Assembly (NCBI GenBank): GCA_043747745.1
Contig: JAYTOP010000088.1
Coordinates: 1-23,207, forward strand
Source of the DNA: SZAS-103 sp043747745
GTDB taxonomy: Bacteria > Pseudomonadota > Gammaproteobacteria > Xanthomonadales > Xanthomonadaceae
Length of the DNA: 23,207 nucleotides
Reading direction: 5' to 3'
Both the position numbers and the translations under genes were made by a program. The notes beneath the pieces are model-generated. The model did no database searches. It was not told the DNA's origin and saw nothing but the letters and a program-made list of their open reading frames with translations. Of the stretch, positions 17,379 to 23,207 are shown one piece after another (the stretch's first letter is position 1; each line of letters opens with the position of its first letter).

Positions 17379-18395
17379 ATGACCGTCCATGCCACGGATG
17401 CGCGCACTGCTGTGCTGCTGGTCAACCTCGGCACGCCCGATGCGCCGACGCCTGCGGGTGTGCGGCGTTATCTCGCCGAATTCCTGCACGACCATCGCGT
17501 GGTCGACCTGAGTCGCTGGCTGTGGTGTCCGCTGCTGCACGGCGTGATCCTGCCGCTGCGCTCGCCGCGCGTTGCGCGCAACTATGCGAAAGTTTGGCTT
17601 GATGGAAGCCAGCTTGATGGAAGTGGAACCGCAGGCCGTGGCTCGCCTTTGCGCGTGCATACGCAGGACCTGGCCGATGCAGTGCAGGCGCGGCTGCCTG
17701 ACCTGCGCGTGCGGATGGCGATGCGGTACGGCAATCCGCATCTGCGCGATGTGCTGCGCGCGCTGCGCGATGAAGGTCTGCTGCGGCTGCTGGTGCTGCC
17801 GCTGTATCCGCAATATTCGGCGACCACGACAGCTTCGGTGTTCGATGCAGTCACCGATGAACTTGGGCGATGGAATGATCTGCCCGAATTGCGGATCGTG
17901 CGCGACTACCATCGCGACGATGGCTGGCTCGATGCGCTGGCTGCGAAAATCAGCACGCTGCGCAGCGATGCGCCCGGCGAGAAGCTGTTGCTGTCGTTCC
18001 ATGGCATCCCCGAACGCTACGTGCGCAACGGCGATCCTTACCCGCGCGCGTGCGAGGCCAGCGCGGCGGCGCTCGCGCAGCGTCTCGGTCTCGATGCGGA
18101 TCAGTGGCTACTGAGTTACCAATCGCGCTTCGGCCGCGAACCATGGCTGGGTCCGGCGACCTGCGATGTCCTGCGCGACTGGGCGAAACAGGGCATCGCG
18201 CGCGTGGATATTGCCTGCCCTGGTTTCGCTGTCGATTGCCTGGAAACATTGGAAGAAATCGCGATGGAGAACGCCGAGGTCTTCGTCCGCAATGGCGGCA
18301 AGACGCTGCGCTACCTGCCTGCATTGAATGCCGATGCCGCGCACGCCGATGCGCTGGCGGCACTCGTGCGTCGCCACACGTCAGGTTGGGATTGA
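17379..18395 (+). CDS. hemH: Ferrochelatase
   Basis: Ferrochelatase inserts ferrous iron into protoporphyrin IX, the last step of protoheme synthesis. Family motifs are present: VLLVNLGTPDAPTP at the N-terminus, LPLYPQYSATTTAS mid-protein, LSFHGIPERY with the catalytic His208, and PGFAVDCLETLEEI with Glu289/Glu292/Glu293 near the active site. ATG 17379 is chosen because GAGGG lies five bases upstream; ATG 17367 would add four residues and lacks a site. The segment between NYAKVW and GSPLRVHT is longer than usual: an in-frame 15-bp duplication gives LDGSQLDGSG, followed by TAGR. This lies on a surface loop by family comparison, so activity is probably kept. It overlaps the next gene by one base. 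Confidence 0.96.
   Translation: MTVHATDARTAVLLVNLGTPDAPTPAGVRRYLAEFLHDHRVVDLSRWLWCPLLHGVILPLRSPRVARNYAKVWLDGSQLDGSGTAGRGSPLRVHTQDLADAVQARLPDLRVRMAMRYGNPHLRDVLRALRDEGLLRLLVLPLYPQYSATTTASVFDAVTDELGRWNDLPELRIVRDYHRDDGWLDALAAKISTLRSDAPGEKLLLSFHGIPERYVRNGDPYPRACEASAAALAQRLGLDADQWLLSYQSRFGREPWLGPATCDVLRDWAKQGIARVDIACPGFAVDCLETLEEIAMENAEVFVRNGGKTLRYLPALNADAAHADALAALVRRHTSGWD
17597..17623 (+). repeat. Short tandem duplication inside hemH
   Basis: The 12-mer GCTTGATGGAAG occurs at 17597-17608 and again at 17612-17623, a period of 15 bases, so the reading frame is kept and five residues (LDGSQ, then LDGSG) are repeated. Confidence 0.85.
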
Positions 18396-19234
18396 TGGAA
18401 GAGATTCTCCTCGACGGCCAACGCGGCCGCATCGCCGGGTTGCGCGGCGGCAACAGGGACGGCGCGCCACTGCTCGCGATGCATGGCTGGCTCGACAACG
18501 CGGCGAGCTTCGTACCGTTGCTTCCGCATCTGCGCGCGTTCGACGTGGTCGCGCTCGACCTTCCGGGGCATGGCGCTTCCGCGCACCGCGCGCCCGGATA
18601 CGATTATGTGTTCGTGGACTGGATACACGACGCGCTGGATGCGCTCGACGCACTGGGCTGGCAGCGTGCGCACCTGCTCGGCCATTCGATGGGCGCGGCG
18701 ATCGCAACCATGGTCGCTGCTTCAGCGCCAGAACGCGTGCACAAGATGGCGTTGATCGAGGCGCTCGGTCCGATCGCTGGCGATGCGACGCATGCCGGTG
18801 AGCGCCTGCGCAATGCCGTCACCGCGCACCGGACCAGGGCACAACGCCCGCGCCGGGTCATTCCGAATCTTGAGACAGCGGTCAAGGCGCGCCTTGCCGT
18901 CGGCGACATGAGCGATGCCGCCGCGCGGCTGATCGTGGCGCGCAACCTCGAAGCGGTCGAAGGCGGCTGGCGTTGGCGCAGCGACGCGCGGCTGGCGATG
19001 CCGTCGCACCTGCGCATCACCGAGGAAGCCGCTCTGAGCATCGTGCGCGCGGTCGAGGCACCGACCTTGTTGATCGCCGCCGATCCCGCGCCGTCCTACT
19101 TCATGCCGGACATGCGCGACGCACGCGTGGCCTGCCTGCGCGAAGGCCGCCTGATGGTGCTACCCGGCGGCCATCACCTGCACATGGAACAGCCCGACAT
19201 CGTCGCGCCGCACCTGCTGGATTTCCTGCGCTGA
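18395..19234 (+). CDS. Alpha/beta-hydrolase-fold protein
   Basis: This encodes 279 residues of a serine alpha/beta hydrolase. Landmarks are the oxyanion-hole region LAMHGWLDNAASF near residue 30, DLPGHGASAHR near 58, and the nucleophile elbow GHSMGAA with Ser98. LLIAADPAPSYF near 225 is in the region of the acidic residue, and the catalytic His is in PGGHHLHME (His260). The pattern resembles the MEST/serine hydrolase-like branch; the substrate is unknown. The start ATG overlaps the hemH stop (TGATG), indicating translational coupling. The frame is open far upstream but there it only shadows hemH. It ends 31 bp from the convergent metallopeptidase gene. Confidence 0.9.
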   Translation: MEEILLDGQRGRIAGLRGGNRDGAPLLAMHGWLDNAASFVPLLPHLRAFDVVALDLPGHGASAHRAPGYDYVFVDWIHDALDALDALGWQRAHLLGHSMGAAIATMVAASAPERVHKMALIEALGPIAGDATHAGERLRNAVTAHRTRAQRPRRVIPNLETAVKARLAVGDMSDAAARLIVARNLEAVEGGWRWRSDARLAMPSHLRITEEAALSIVRAVEAPTLLIAADPAPSYFMPDMRDARVACLREGRLMVLPGGHHLHMEQPDIVAPHLLDFLR

Positions 19235-19265
19235 TCGAGCAAGTGATTGAGCCGCCGAGCTACCA

Positions 19266-20093
19266 TCACGCTGGCGCGATCAACCGCCGCATGCTGGCCT
19301 TGAGCGCCGCGCCCTCGCCGTGCAGGTAGTCGCGCTGCGCGCGCCAGTCCACGCCTCGCGCCTCGACCTCGCTCCAGAACCCGCGTGCGTGATTGCGATG
19401 GATGAGGTGGCAAAGCTCGTGCACGAGTACGTATTCGAACGCGGCGGGCTTGCCGAGCACGAGCGCGAGATCCAGCGACAGCGCATCGCGCGCGCTCAGC
19501 GAACCCCACAGCGACGACAGCGGACGCAACCGGATCGTGCTCGGCGCGCGCGGGAACGTCGGCAGGTAGAGCGGTAGCCAGCGGCCGACATCGGCGCGCG
19601 CTTCGGCGAGGTAGAACTCCTTGAGCGCGCGGCGTGCGGAGGCATCGTTGGCGGCCAAATCTTTGGTACATGCGGGCAGCGCGATCGCGACGCCGTGTTC
19701 GTCGCGTCGCACACGCGCATAGCGGCCGGTTTCCCAGCGCAGCGGAATGGTTTCGCCGCGTAGCGGAATCGTGTCGCTGCCGCGCCCGAACGGCGCGGCA
19801 TCGGCCGATGTTTTCCAGCGCGGCAATTGCAGCGCGATCCAGTCAATGTGTTCGTGCAGGAACGCATCGGCCGCGCGCAGCGTCGCGCGCATCGGCAAGG
19901 TCACCCGCACCCCACGATCGCTGACCGAAATCTTGATCCGTCGCGCGCGTGGATGGCGCGCGCGCAACACCGGAACCTCACTGCCGTCGGGCAGGCGCAA
20001 AGCGATGGTTTCGCTGATGATGAGAGGAAGCACGCGAGTTGGTGCGATCAGGCGGCGCAGGAAAGAGGGCATGCGCACAGCATGCGGGCGCAT
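19266..20093 (-). CDS. YgjP-like zinc metallopeptidase (DUF45/M48-related)
   Basis: The 275-residue protein has the YgjP/SprT-like layout: an N-terminal beta-rich part with RHPRARRIKISVSDRGVRVTLP and a C-terminal zinc site. HELCH (225-229) supplies two ligands and the catalytic Glu226, and His235 in NHARGFW is the likely third ligand; this matches the family pattern HELCHLIHxNHxxxFW. Such proteins are predicted metal-dependent hydrolases, and no physiological substrate is firmly known. There is no signal peptide, so it is probably cytoplasmic. The start at 20093 gives the longest form; Met8 (20072) is equally possible because neither has a clear ribosome-binding site. A REP-like repeat begins 28 bp upstream. 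Confidence 0.88.
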   Translation of the reverse strand: MRPHAVRMPSFLRRLIAPTRVLPLIISETIALRLPDGSEVPVLRARHPRARRIKISVSDRGVRVTLPMRATLRAADAFLHEHIDWIALQLPRWKTSADAAPFGRGSDTIPLRGETIPLRWETGRYARVRRDEHGVAIALPACTKDLAANDASARRALKEFYLAEARADVGRWLPLYLPTFPRAPSTIRLRPLSSLWGSLSARDALSLDLALVLGKPAAFEYVLVHELCHLIHRNHARGFWSEVEARGVDWRAQRDYLHGEGAALKASMRRLIAPA

Positions 20094-20120
20094 GGCGCGC
20101 AGTCAAGTACCACGATGAGT

Positions 20121-20209
20121 GCAGGGCGGATTGGCCGCTGCATCGCGGCGTAATCCGCCTTCCGTCATGAACTCAAAATGGCGGAATACGCTCCGCTAAT
20201 CCGCCCTGC
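20121..20209. repeat. REP/BIME-like palindromic intergenic element
   Basis: A perfect 12-bp inverted repeat, GCAGGGCGGATT at 20121-20132 and AATCCGCCCTGC at 20198-20209, bounds an 89-bp element. Inside it are two smaller hairpins: GGCGGATT (20125-20132) with AATCCGCC (20152-20159), and GGCGGA (20180-20185) with TCCGCC (20200-20205). The GGCGGATTA...TAATCCGCC theme is a familiar class of dispersed extragenic palindromes in proteobacteria. It lies between the 3' side of the dioxygenase gene and the 5' side of the YgjP gene, and could end or stabilise the dioxygenase transcript. Only one copy is in the window, so its dispersal is inferred. Confidence 0.7.
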
Positions 20210-20235
20210 TTGCTACTTGTTTTCATGGATCGAGG

Positions 20236-20339
20236 TCAGCCTCGAGGAGTCGGCTTGAACGCCGCCTCCAGCATCGCGAACAGCCGCTCGAGTTGCGCGC
20301 GGCAACAGGTCGATGACGATCTCGCCCCTGTCCCGATTC
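20236..20339 (-). pseudogene. Frame-shifted continuation of the dioxygenase C-terminus
   Basis: Past the dioxygenase stop (20342-20340) coding character continues on the same strand in two other frames. Frame two gives NRDRGEIVIDLLPR (20338-20297), and its codons from the Glu to the final Arg all end in G or C. Frame three gives RAQLERLFAMLEAAFKPTPRG up to a stop at 20236, also strongly G/C at third positions. The second switch lies in a CGCGCG run; one more CG pair there would join the two parts as LLPRAQLERLF. One extra base near the TAG would explain the first switch. This suggests an original tail of about 35 more residues. Sequencing error is an alternative to real decay. Confidence 0.5.
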
Positions 20340-21023
20340 CTATCGGAATGGCCGATCGCCGAGCAACCACATCGCCAGGGTCCAGCGCTCGCCGGTCTCG
20401 ACCGGAACGGCCCTGTGCATCACGTAGGGTGGAAAGCAGATCGCGTCGCCAGCGGCCAGGCGCAGGGTTGGCGATTCGTCGCCCCCATAGAAGATTTCCG
20501 TTCCGCCGCCCGTGTAATGCGCTGGATCGTTGAGCCCGACGACGACAGAAACCTTTCGCAGACTGGACGGGCCAGCGCCAAGGTCCATGTGCCATGAATA
20601 TTCCTGCGATGCCCGGTACAAGGTCAACTGGGCGGCTACCGGTTGATTGGCGGCGATCTCGAATCCGAAGTTCCTGTTCCACTCATGCACCATCCGTGCA
20701 ACGCGGTCGAGGACCCAATCGGCACCGTGGCCACGATAGATCCAGAACACACTGCAGTCGCGCAGTGGGCGGCCTGTGCCTGTCTCCAGCTTGCTTTCGT
20801 ATCTCTGGAGAACCTTTGAAAGTTCGACGATGCGCTGCGCCTCGTCAGGCGAAAAAAGTTGCTTGTACTCGTTGAAGTAGTCATGCAAAGGCCAGGACAG
20901 ATCGCGCGGGCCTGTCGCGGTCACCGCATCGATCGGCGCATCGGTCGCTGTTGCCGGGTTCACGCGCTGCGCGGTTGGTGAGTCGTTCGCAACGTCCATG
21001 GCATCGTGCTTGCGATCAGCCAT
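20340..21023 (-). CDS. 2-oxoglutarate/Fe(II)-dependent dioxygenase, prolyl-4-hydroxylase-like
   Basis: The 227-residue product carries the Fe(II) and 2-oxoglutarate site of the P4Hc/2OG-FeII family: His145-x-Asp147 in WHMDLG, distal His203 in VMHRAV, and Arg213 in ERWTLAMW for the co-substrate carboxylate. The metal site is complete before the stop, so the enzyme could be active even though the reading frame seems to have lost its last part. The first 40 residues are Ala/Thr/Asp-rich and probably disordered. GGGAGA lies seven bases before the ATG. Homologues hydroxylate proteins or small molecules; the substrate is unknown here. It stands alone, divergent from the two-partner secretion genes by 379 bp. 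Confidence 0.85.
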   Translation of the reverse strand: MADRKHDAMDVANDSPTAQRVNPATATDAPIDAVTATGPRDLSWPLHDYFNEYKQLFSPDEAQRIVELSKVLQRYESKLETGTGRPLRDCSVFWIYRGHGADWVLDRVARMVHEWNRNFGFEIAANQPVAAQLTLYRASQEYSWHMDLGAGPSSLRKVSVVVGLNDPAHYTGGGTEIFYGGDESPTLRLAAGDAICFPPYVMHRAVPVETGERWTLAMWLLGDRPFR

Positions 21024-21188
21024 GCGTGGTTCTCCCTGACGTGGATACCCGGCAGCGCGTCGTCAGGCATGCAACGACCACGCGGATTCCTGATCCGCGA
21101 ATGCTCGGCTCGTCTCATGCCAGTGTCCGTGCGATAGCGAACAGAGTGATGAAGGGCTCGTAATTACCATCGAAGGGAAACTGTGGCG

Positions 21189-21208
21189 TAACGGATCGGG
21201 CTCCGTTA
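21189..21208. promoter_or_regulatory. Perfect inverted repeat, possible operator
   Basis: TAACGGA (21189-21195) and TCCGTTA (21202-21208) are exact inverted copies separated by six bases. There is no T-run after either side, so it is unlikely to be a terminator. Its position between divergent genes would suit a dimeric regulator binding site, but this is only a structural guess. Confidence 0.3.
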
Positions 21209-21388
21209 TCGGAAGCACATCACGGATCGTTCACGCAGCCTTAACGCGTTCAGTCGACGTTGCCAAGCGAAGGCGCAGGTTGCGATAAGCGACAAGAATG
21301 TTGCGCGCCCCTGCGGCAGCGGTGCATGACCAGCAATGCGTTCAGCACCGACAGATTGGGGATAGACTCGATGCTCATGCTGGTTCAC

Positions 21389-21394
21389 AAGGGA
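21389..21394 (+). promoter_or_regulatory. Shine-Dalgarno site supporting a GTG start for tpsB
   Basis: AAGGGA lies eight bases before GTG 21403, good spacing, while the next candidate, ATG 21409, would be 14 bases away. Either start leads directly into the signal peptide. Confidence 0.55.
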
Positions 21395-21402
21395 ATGTTG
21401 CC

Positions 21403-23076
21403 GTGAAGATGAAAACAAAATTGATGCCCTTGGCATTGCTGGCGCTAAGCCAGTGCGCGCTGGCGCAGCAAGTTCCGGGTGCGGGCACCCAGCTCAACCA
21501 GCTGCCTCTCGCAGCGCCTCCGCAAAAAGCCGAACCCCAGATCCGCATCGAGAAAGAGACCTCGCCGGCGCTACCAGGTGCCGCTGCGGTGAGCGTTCTG
21601 GTGAACGACCTCCAATTCACCGGAAACCACGTCTATTCCGCAGGGGAGTTGTTGAAGATCGCGCGCTTTACGCCGGGCTCGCAACTCACCCTCTCGGAAC
21701 TGCAGTCGATGGCTGCGCGCATCACGGAGAACTATCGCAGCAAGGGATACTTCGTCGCCCGCGCCTATCTTCCGGCGCAGGACATCAGCAGCCACGTGGT
21801 CACCATTGCCGTCGTCGAAGGCAACTACGGCAAAGTCACCCTGCGCAACCAGACCAATCTTTCCAACAGCCTCGCGAACGGTGTACTCGACGGTCTCAAC
21901 AGTGGGGACGTCATTACCATTGAGCCATTGGATCATCGGCTCCTGCTGCTCTCGGATTTCCCCGGTGTGAAGGTCAAATCGACGCTCGTTCCCGGCGGTG
22001 CGCCCGGTACCACGGACCTGATCGTCGATATCGATCCGGGTCGTCGCGTGAACGGCAGCGTCGATGCGGACAACGGCGGCAACCCATATACCGGCGCGAT
22101 CCGGGTCGGCGCGACCGTCAACATCAACGAACTGGCAGGGCGCGGCGATGTGTTTTCCCTTCGCGGGGTGACCTCGGGCTCCGGCCTGAATTACGGCCGT
22201 GTCGCCTACCAGATGCGTTTTGGGCGAGCTACGGCGGGCGTCGCCTACAGCAGGCTCGACTACGAGCTCGGCAAGCAGTTCAAGGTGCTCGGCGCGCACG
22301 GCACGGCGGAGGTGGCCAGCGTGTTCGGTTCGGTACCGCTGATGCGTTCGCGCGACAGCAATCTGTCTATCGGCGCCAGCTACGACGAGAAGTCGTTCGA
22401 CGACAGGTTCGACCTGATCCCGTTGGCTAATCGGTCGGCGCACGACGGTGTCGGAAGCATCTTTCTTTACGGTAATCACAACGACCATTTCGGTGGCGGC
22501 GGAACGAGTTCGTTTTTCGTCGGCCTGTCGGCTGGCTCCTTCGACATCCGCACGCCGTCCGCTCGCGCTGCCGATGCGGCAAGCGCACGCACGCAGGGCG
22601 GGTGGGGCAAGCTCTGGTTCAACCTGAGCCGGGCGCAGCGCCTCAACGATGCATGGTCGCTGTATGCGGGCGTGACAGGGCAACTGGCTTCGAAGAACCT
22701 GGATTCGTCGGAGCAATTCATCCTCGGCGGCATGGATGGCGTCCGCGCCTATCCGCAAGGCGAGGCTTACGGCGACGAGGGCATCCTGGTCGACTTGGAA
22801 GCACGCCTGCTGCTGCAGGGGCTCTCCAATCACGTACCGGGGCAAGTGCACTTGCTCGGCTTCGTCGATGCCGGGCACGTCACGATCAACAAGGACCCGT
22901 GGTTTCCAGGGTCCAACAGTAGAAACCTGAGCGGTGCCGGCGTGGGTGCCCTTTGGGACGATCCAGGCGACTTCGCCGTGCGGACGTACTACGCCTTCAA
23001 GCTCGGAAATGAAGATGCGATTTCCGCCCCCGACAGGTCGGGGCGTTTCTGGATCCAGGCAATCAAATATTTCTGA
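21403..23076 (+). CDS. ShlB/FhaC-family two-partner secretion outer-membrane transporter (TpsB)
   Basis: The 557-residue protein is a type Vb transporter that exports a TpsA partner across the outer membrane. A signal peptide ends at ALA-QQ (about residue 21), followed by a Gln/Pro-rich linker. POTRA domains begin at VLVNDLQFTGNHVYSAGEL (about 65-84) and include RITENYRSKGYFVARAYLP (106-124); a second POTRA ends near 215. The rest is a 16-strand barrel with the conserved L6 motif GGMDGVRAYPQGEAYGDEG (VRAY at 447-450) and a C-terminal Phe (IKYF). The open frame reaches back to 21298, but the first 35 residues have no signal-like character, so GTG 21403 is chosen. A TpsA-like gene starts 54 bp downstream. 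Confidence 0.93.
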   Translation: MKMKTKLMPLALLALSQCALAQQVPGAGTQLNQLPLAAPPQKAEPQIRIEKETSPALPGAAAVSVLVNDLQFTGNHVYSAGELLKIARFTPGSQLTLSELQSMAARITENYRSKGYFVARAYLPAQDISSHVVTIAVVEGNYGKVTLRNQTNLSNSLANGVLDGLNSGDVITIEPLDHRLLLLSDFPGVKVKSTLVPGGAPGTTDLIVDIDPGRRVNGSVDADNGGNPYTGAIRVGATVNINELAGRGDVFSLRGVTSGSGLNYGRVAYQMRFGRATAGVAYSRLDYELGKQFKVLGAHGTAEVASVFGSVPLMRSRDSNLSIGASYDEKSFDDRFDLIPLANRSAHDGVGSIFLYGNHNDHFGGGGTSSFFVGLSAGSFDIRTPSARAADAASARTQGGWGKLWFNLSRAQRLNDAWSLYAGVTGQLASKNLDSSEQFILGGMDGVRAYPQGEAYGDEGILVDLEARLLLQGLSNHVPGQVHLLGFVDAGHVTINKDPWFPGSNSRNLSGAGVGALWDDPGDFAVRTYYAFKLGNEDAISAPDRSGRFWIQAIKYF

Positions 23077-23118
23077 TCGTTGCAGGTCAGCCGCTACGCC
23101 GGAATTGAAAAAGCATCC

Positions 23119-23123
23119 AAGGA
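23119..23123 (+). promoter_or_regulatory. Ribosome-binding site of the downstream partner gene
   Basis: AAGGA with a seven-base spacer to ATG 23131 marks a translated gene that runs off the window. Confidence 0.6.
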
Positions 23124-23130
23124 TCACATC

Positions 23131-23207
23131 ATGAAATCCACCCATACAACAACGGGATTTGTCCGGAACTCGCTGACGGCAGCGGTGATACTGGCGCTCT
23201 CCACGGC
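23131..23207 (+). CDS. Start of the presumed TpsA exoprotein, 3' part outside the window
   Basis: Only about 25 codons are visible. The N-terminus MKSTHTTTGFVRNSLTAAV continues into a hydrophobic stretch ILALSTA, which looks like a Sec signal peptide. It begins 54 bp after the transporter gene, on the same strand and with a good ribosome-binding site. The position directly after a TpsB is where a secreted TpsA (haemagglutinin, haemolysin or similar) is expected. The passenger itself, with its TPS secretion domain, cannot be seen, so the assignment rests on context. Confidence 0.6.
   Translation, partial: MKSTHTTTGFVRNSLTAAVILALST

Larger units (their letters stand above)
21024..21402. other. 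379-bp non-coding divergent region
   Basis: No convincing gene is present. At the left end is the ribosome-binding site of the dioxygenase (minus strand, 21031-21036). A 7-bp inverted repeat lies at 21189-21208. A weak sigma-70-like pair for the secretion operon, TTGCCA (21260-21265) and GATAAG (21284-21289) at 18-bp spacing, is possible but would be about 110 bp from the start codon. Short open frames here have no family features or ribosome-binding sites. The region is less GC-rich than its surroundings in places, as expected for regulatory DNA. Confidence 0.5.

Noticed and set aside
18050..18394. N-terminal extension of the alpha/beta hydrolase
   Set aside because: It lies inside hemH in another frame; the ATG overlapping the hemH stop starts the fold at the right place.
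20343..20682. The upstream part of the 148-residue minus-strand frame overlapping the dioxygenase
   Set aside because: It is a shadow of the dioxygenase; only its last 20 or so residues, beyond the dioxygenase stop, look like true coding sequence.
21189..21208. The inverted repeat read as an intrinsic terminator
   Set aside because: There is no T-run on either side and the stem is only seven base pairs.
21206..21436. A 76-residue minus-strand open frame in the divergent region
   Set aside because: It has no ribosome-binding site or domain and runs into the tpsB start region.
21571..23145. A 524-residue open frame opposite the TpsB gene
   Set aside because: It is antisense to a complete and recognisable transporter gene and has no domain signals.
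1..23207. tRNA genes, rRNA genes, CRISPR arrays, insertion sequences or prophage genes
   Set aside because: None was recognised on either strand; almost all of the DNA is covered by ordinary protein genes.

Overview
The window is 23.2 kb of GC-rich, gene-dense bacterial chromosome. Gene content points to a gammaproteobacterium, most likely of the Lysobacterales (Xanthomonadales), perhaps a Rhodanobacteraceae-type genome. The clues are two-gene glyQ/glyS, tatABC, hemH followed by an alpha/beta hydrolase and a YgjP-type metallopeptidase, TamA/TamB, and strong G/C preference at third codon positions. The assignment is inferred from gene families only; no rRNA or marker-gene comparison was possible. 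I see no tRNA, rRNA, CRISPR array, insertion sequence or prophage.

Layout. The left edge (2-1633, +) is the 3' part of a GDSL-esterase type Va autotransporter, closed by a clear intrinsic terminator. It converges on a four-gene minus-strand operon, 10458 to 1762: glyQ, glyS, tamA, tamB. Its junctions are tight: an 8-bp overlap between glyQ and glyS, a 45-bp gap to tamA, and a GTGA overlap between tamA and tamB. Divergent from glyQ, across 57 bp, is a plus-strand group (10516-14042): an orphan GspE/PulE-type ATPase, a class I glutamine amidotransferase and a BPSS1780-type membrane protein. This converges on a second minus-strand operon (17268-14064): a Ysc84/SYLF lipoprotein-like gene, tatA, tatB, tatC and an RDD membrane protein.

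Divergent again, hemH (ferrochelatase) and an alpha/beta hydrolase overlap by 1 bp (17379-19234, +) and converge on a YgjP-like zinc metallopeptidase (19266-20093, -). A REP-like palindromic repeat (20121-20209) follows. Next is a 2OG-Fe(II) dioxygenase (20340-21023, -) whose C-terminal coding signal continues past its stop in two other frames. After a 379-bp non-coding stretch, the right edge carries a two-partner secretion pair: a complete ShlB/FhaC-type outer-membrane transporter (21403-23076, +) and the signal-peptide start of its presumed TpsA cargo, cut by the window end.

Theme. Much of the window concerns moving proteins across or into membranes: Tat export at the inner membrane, TamAB for outer-membrane protein insertion, an autotransporter beside tamB, two-partner secretion at the far end and an orphan secretion-type ATPase. 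I found no clearly undescribed system. The items most worth a second look are the broken tail of the dioxygenase, the repeat element beside it, the glyQS-tamAB operon arrangement, the in-frame duplication in hemH and the truncated two-partner cargo.
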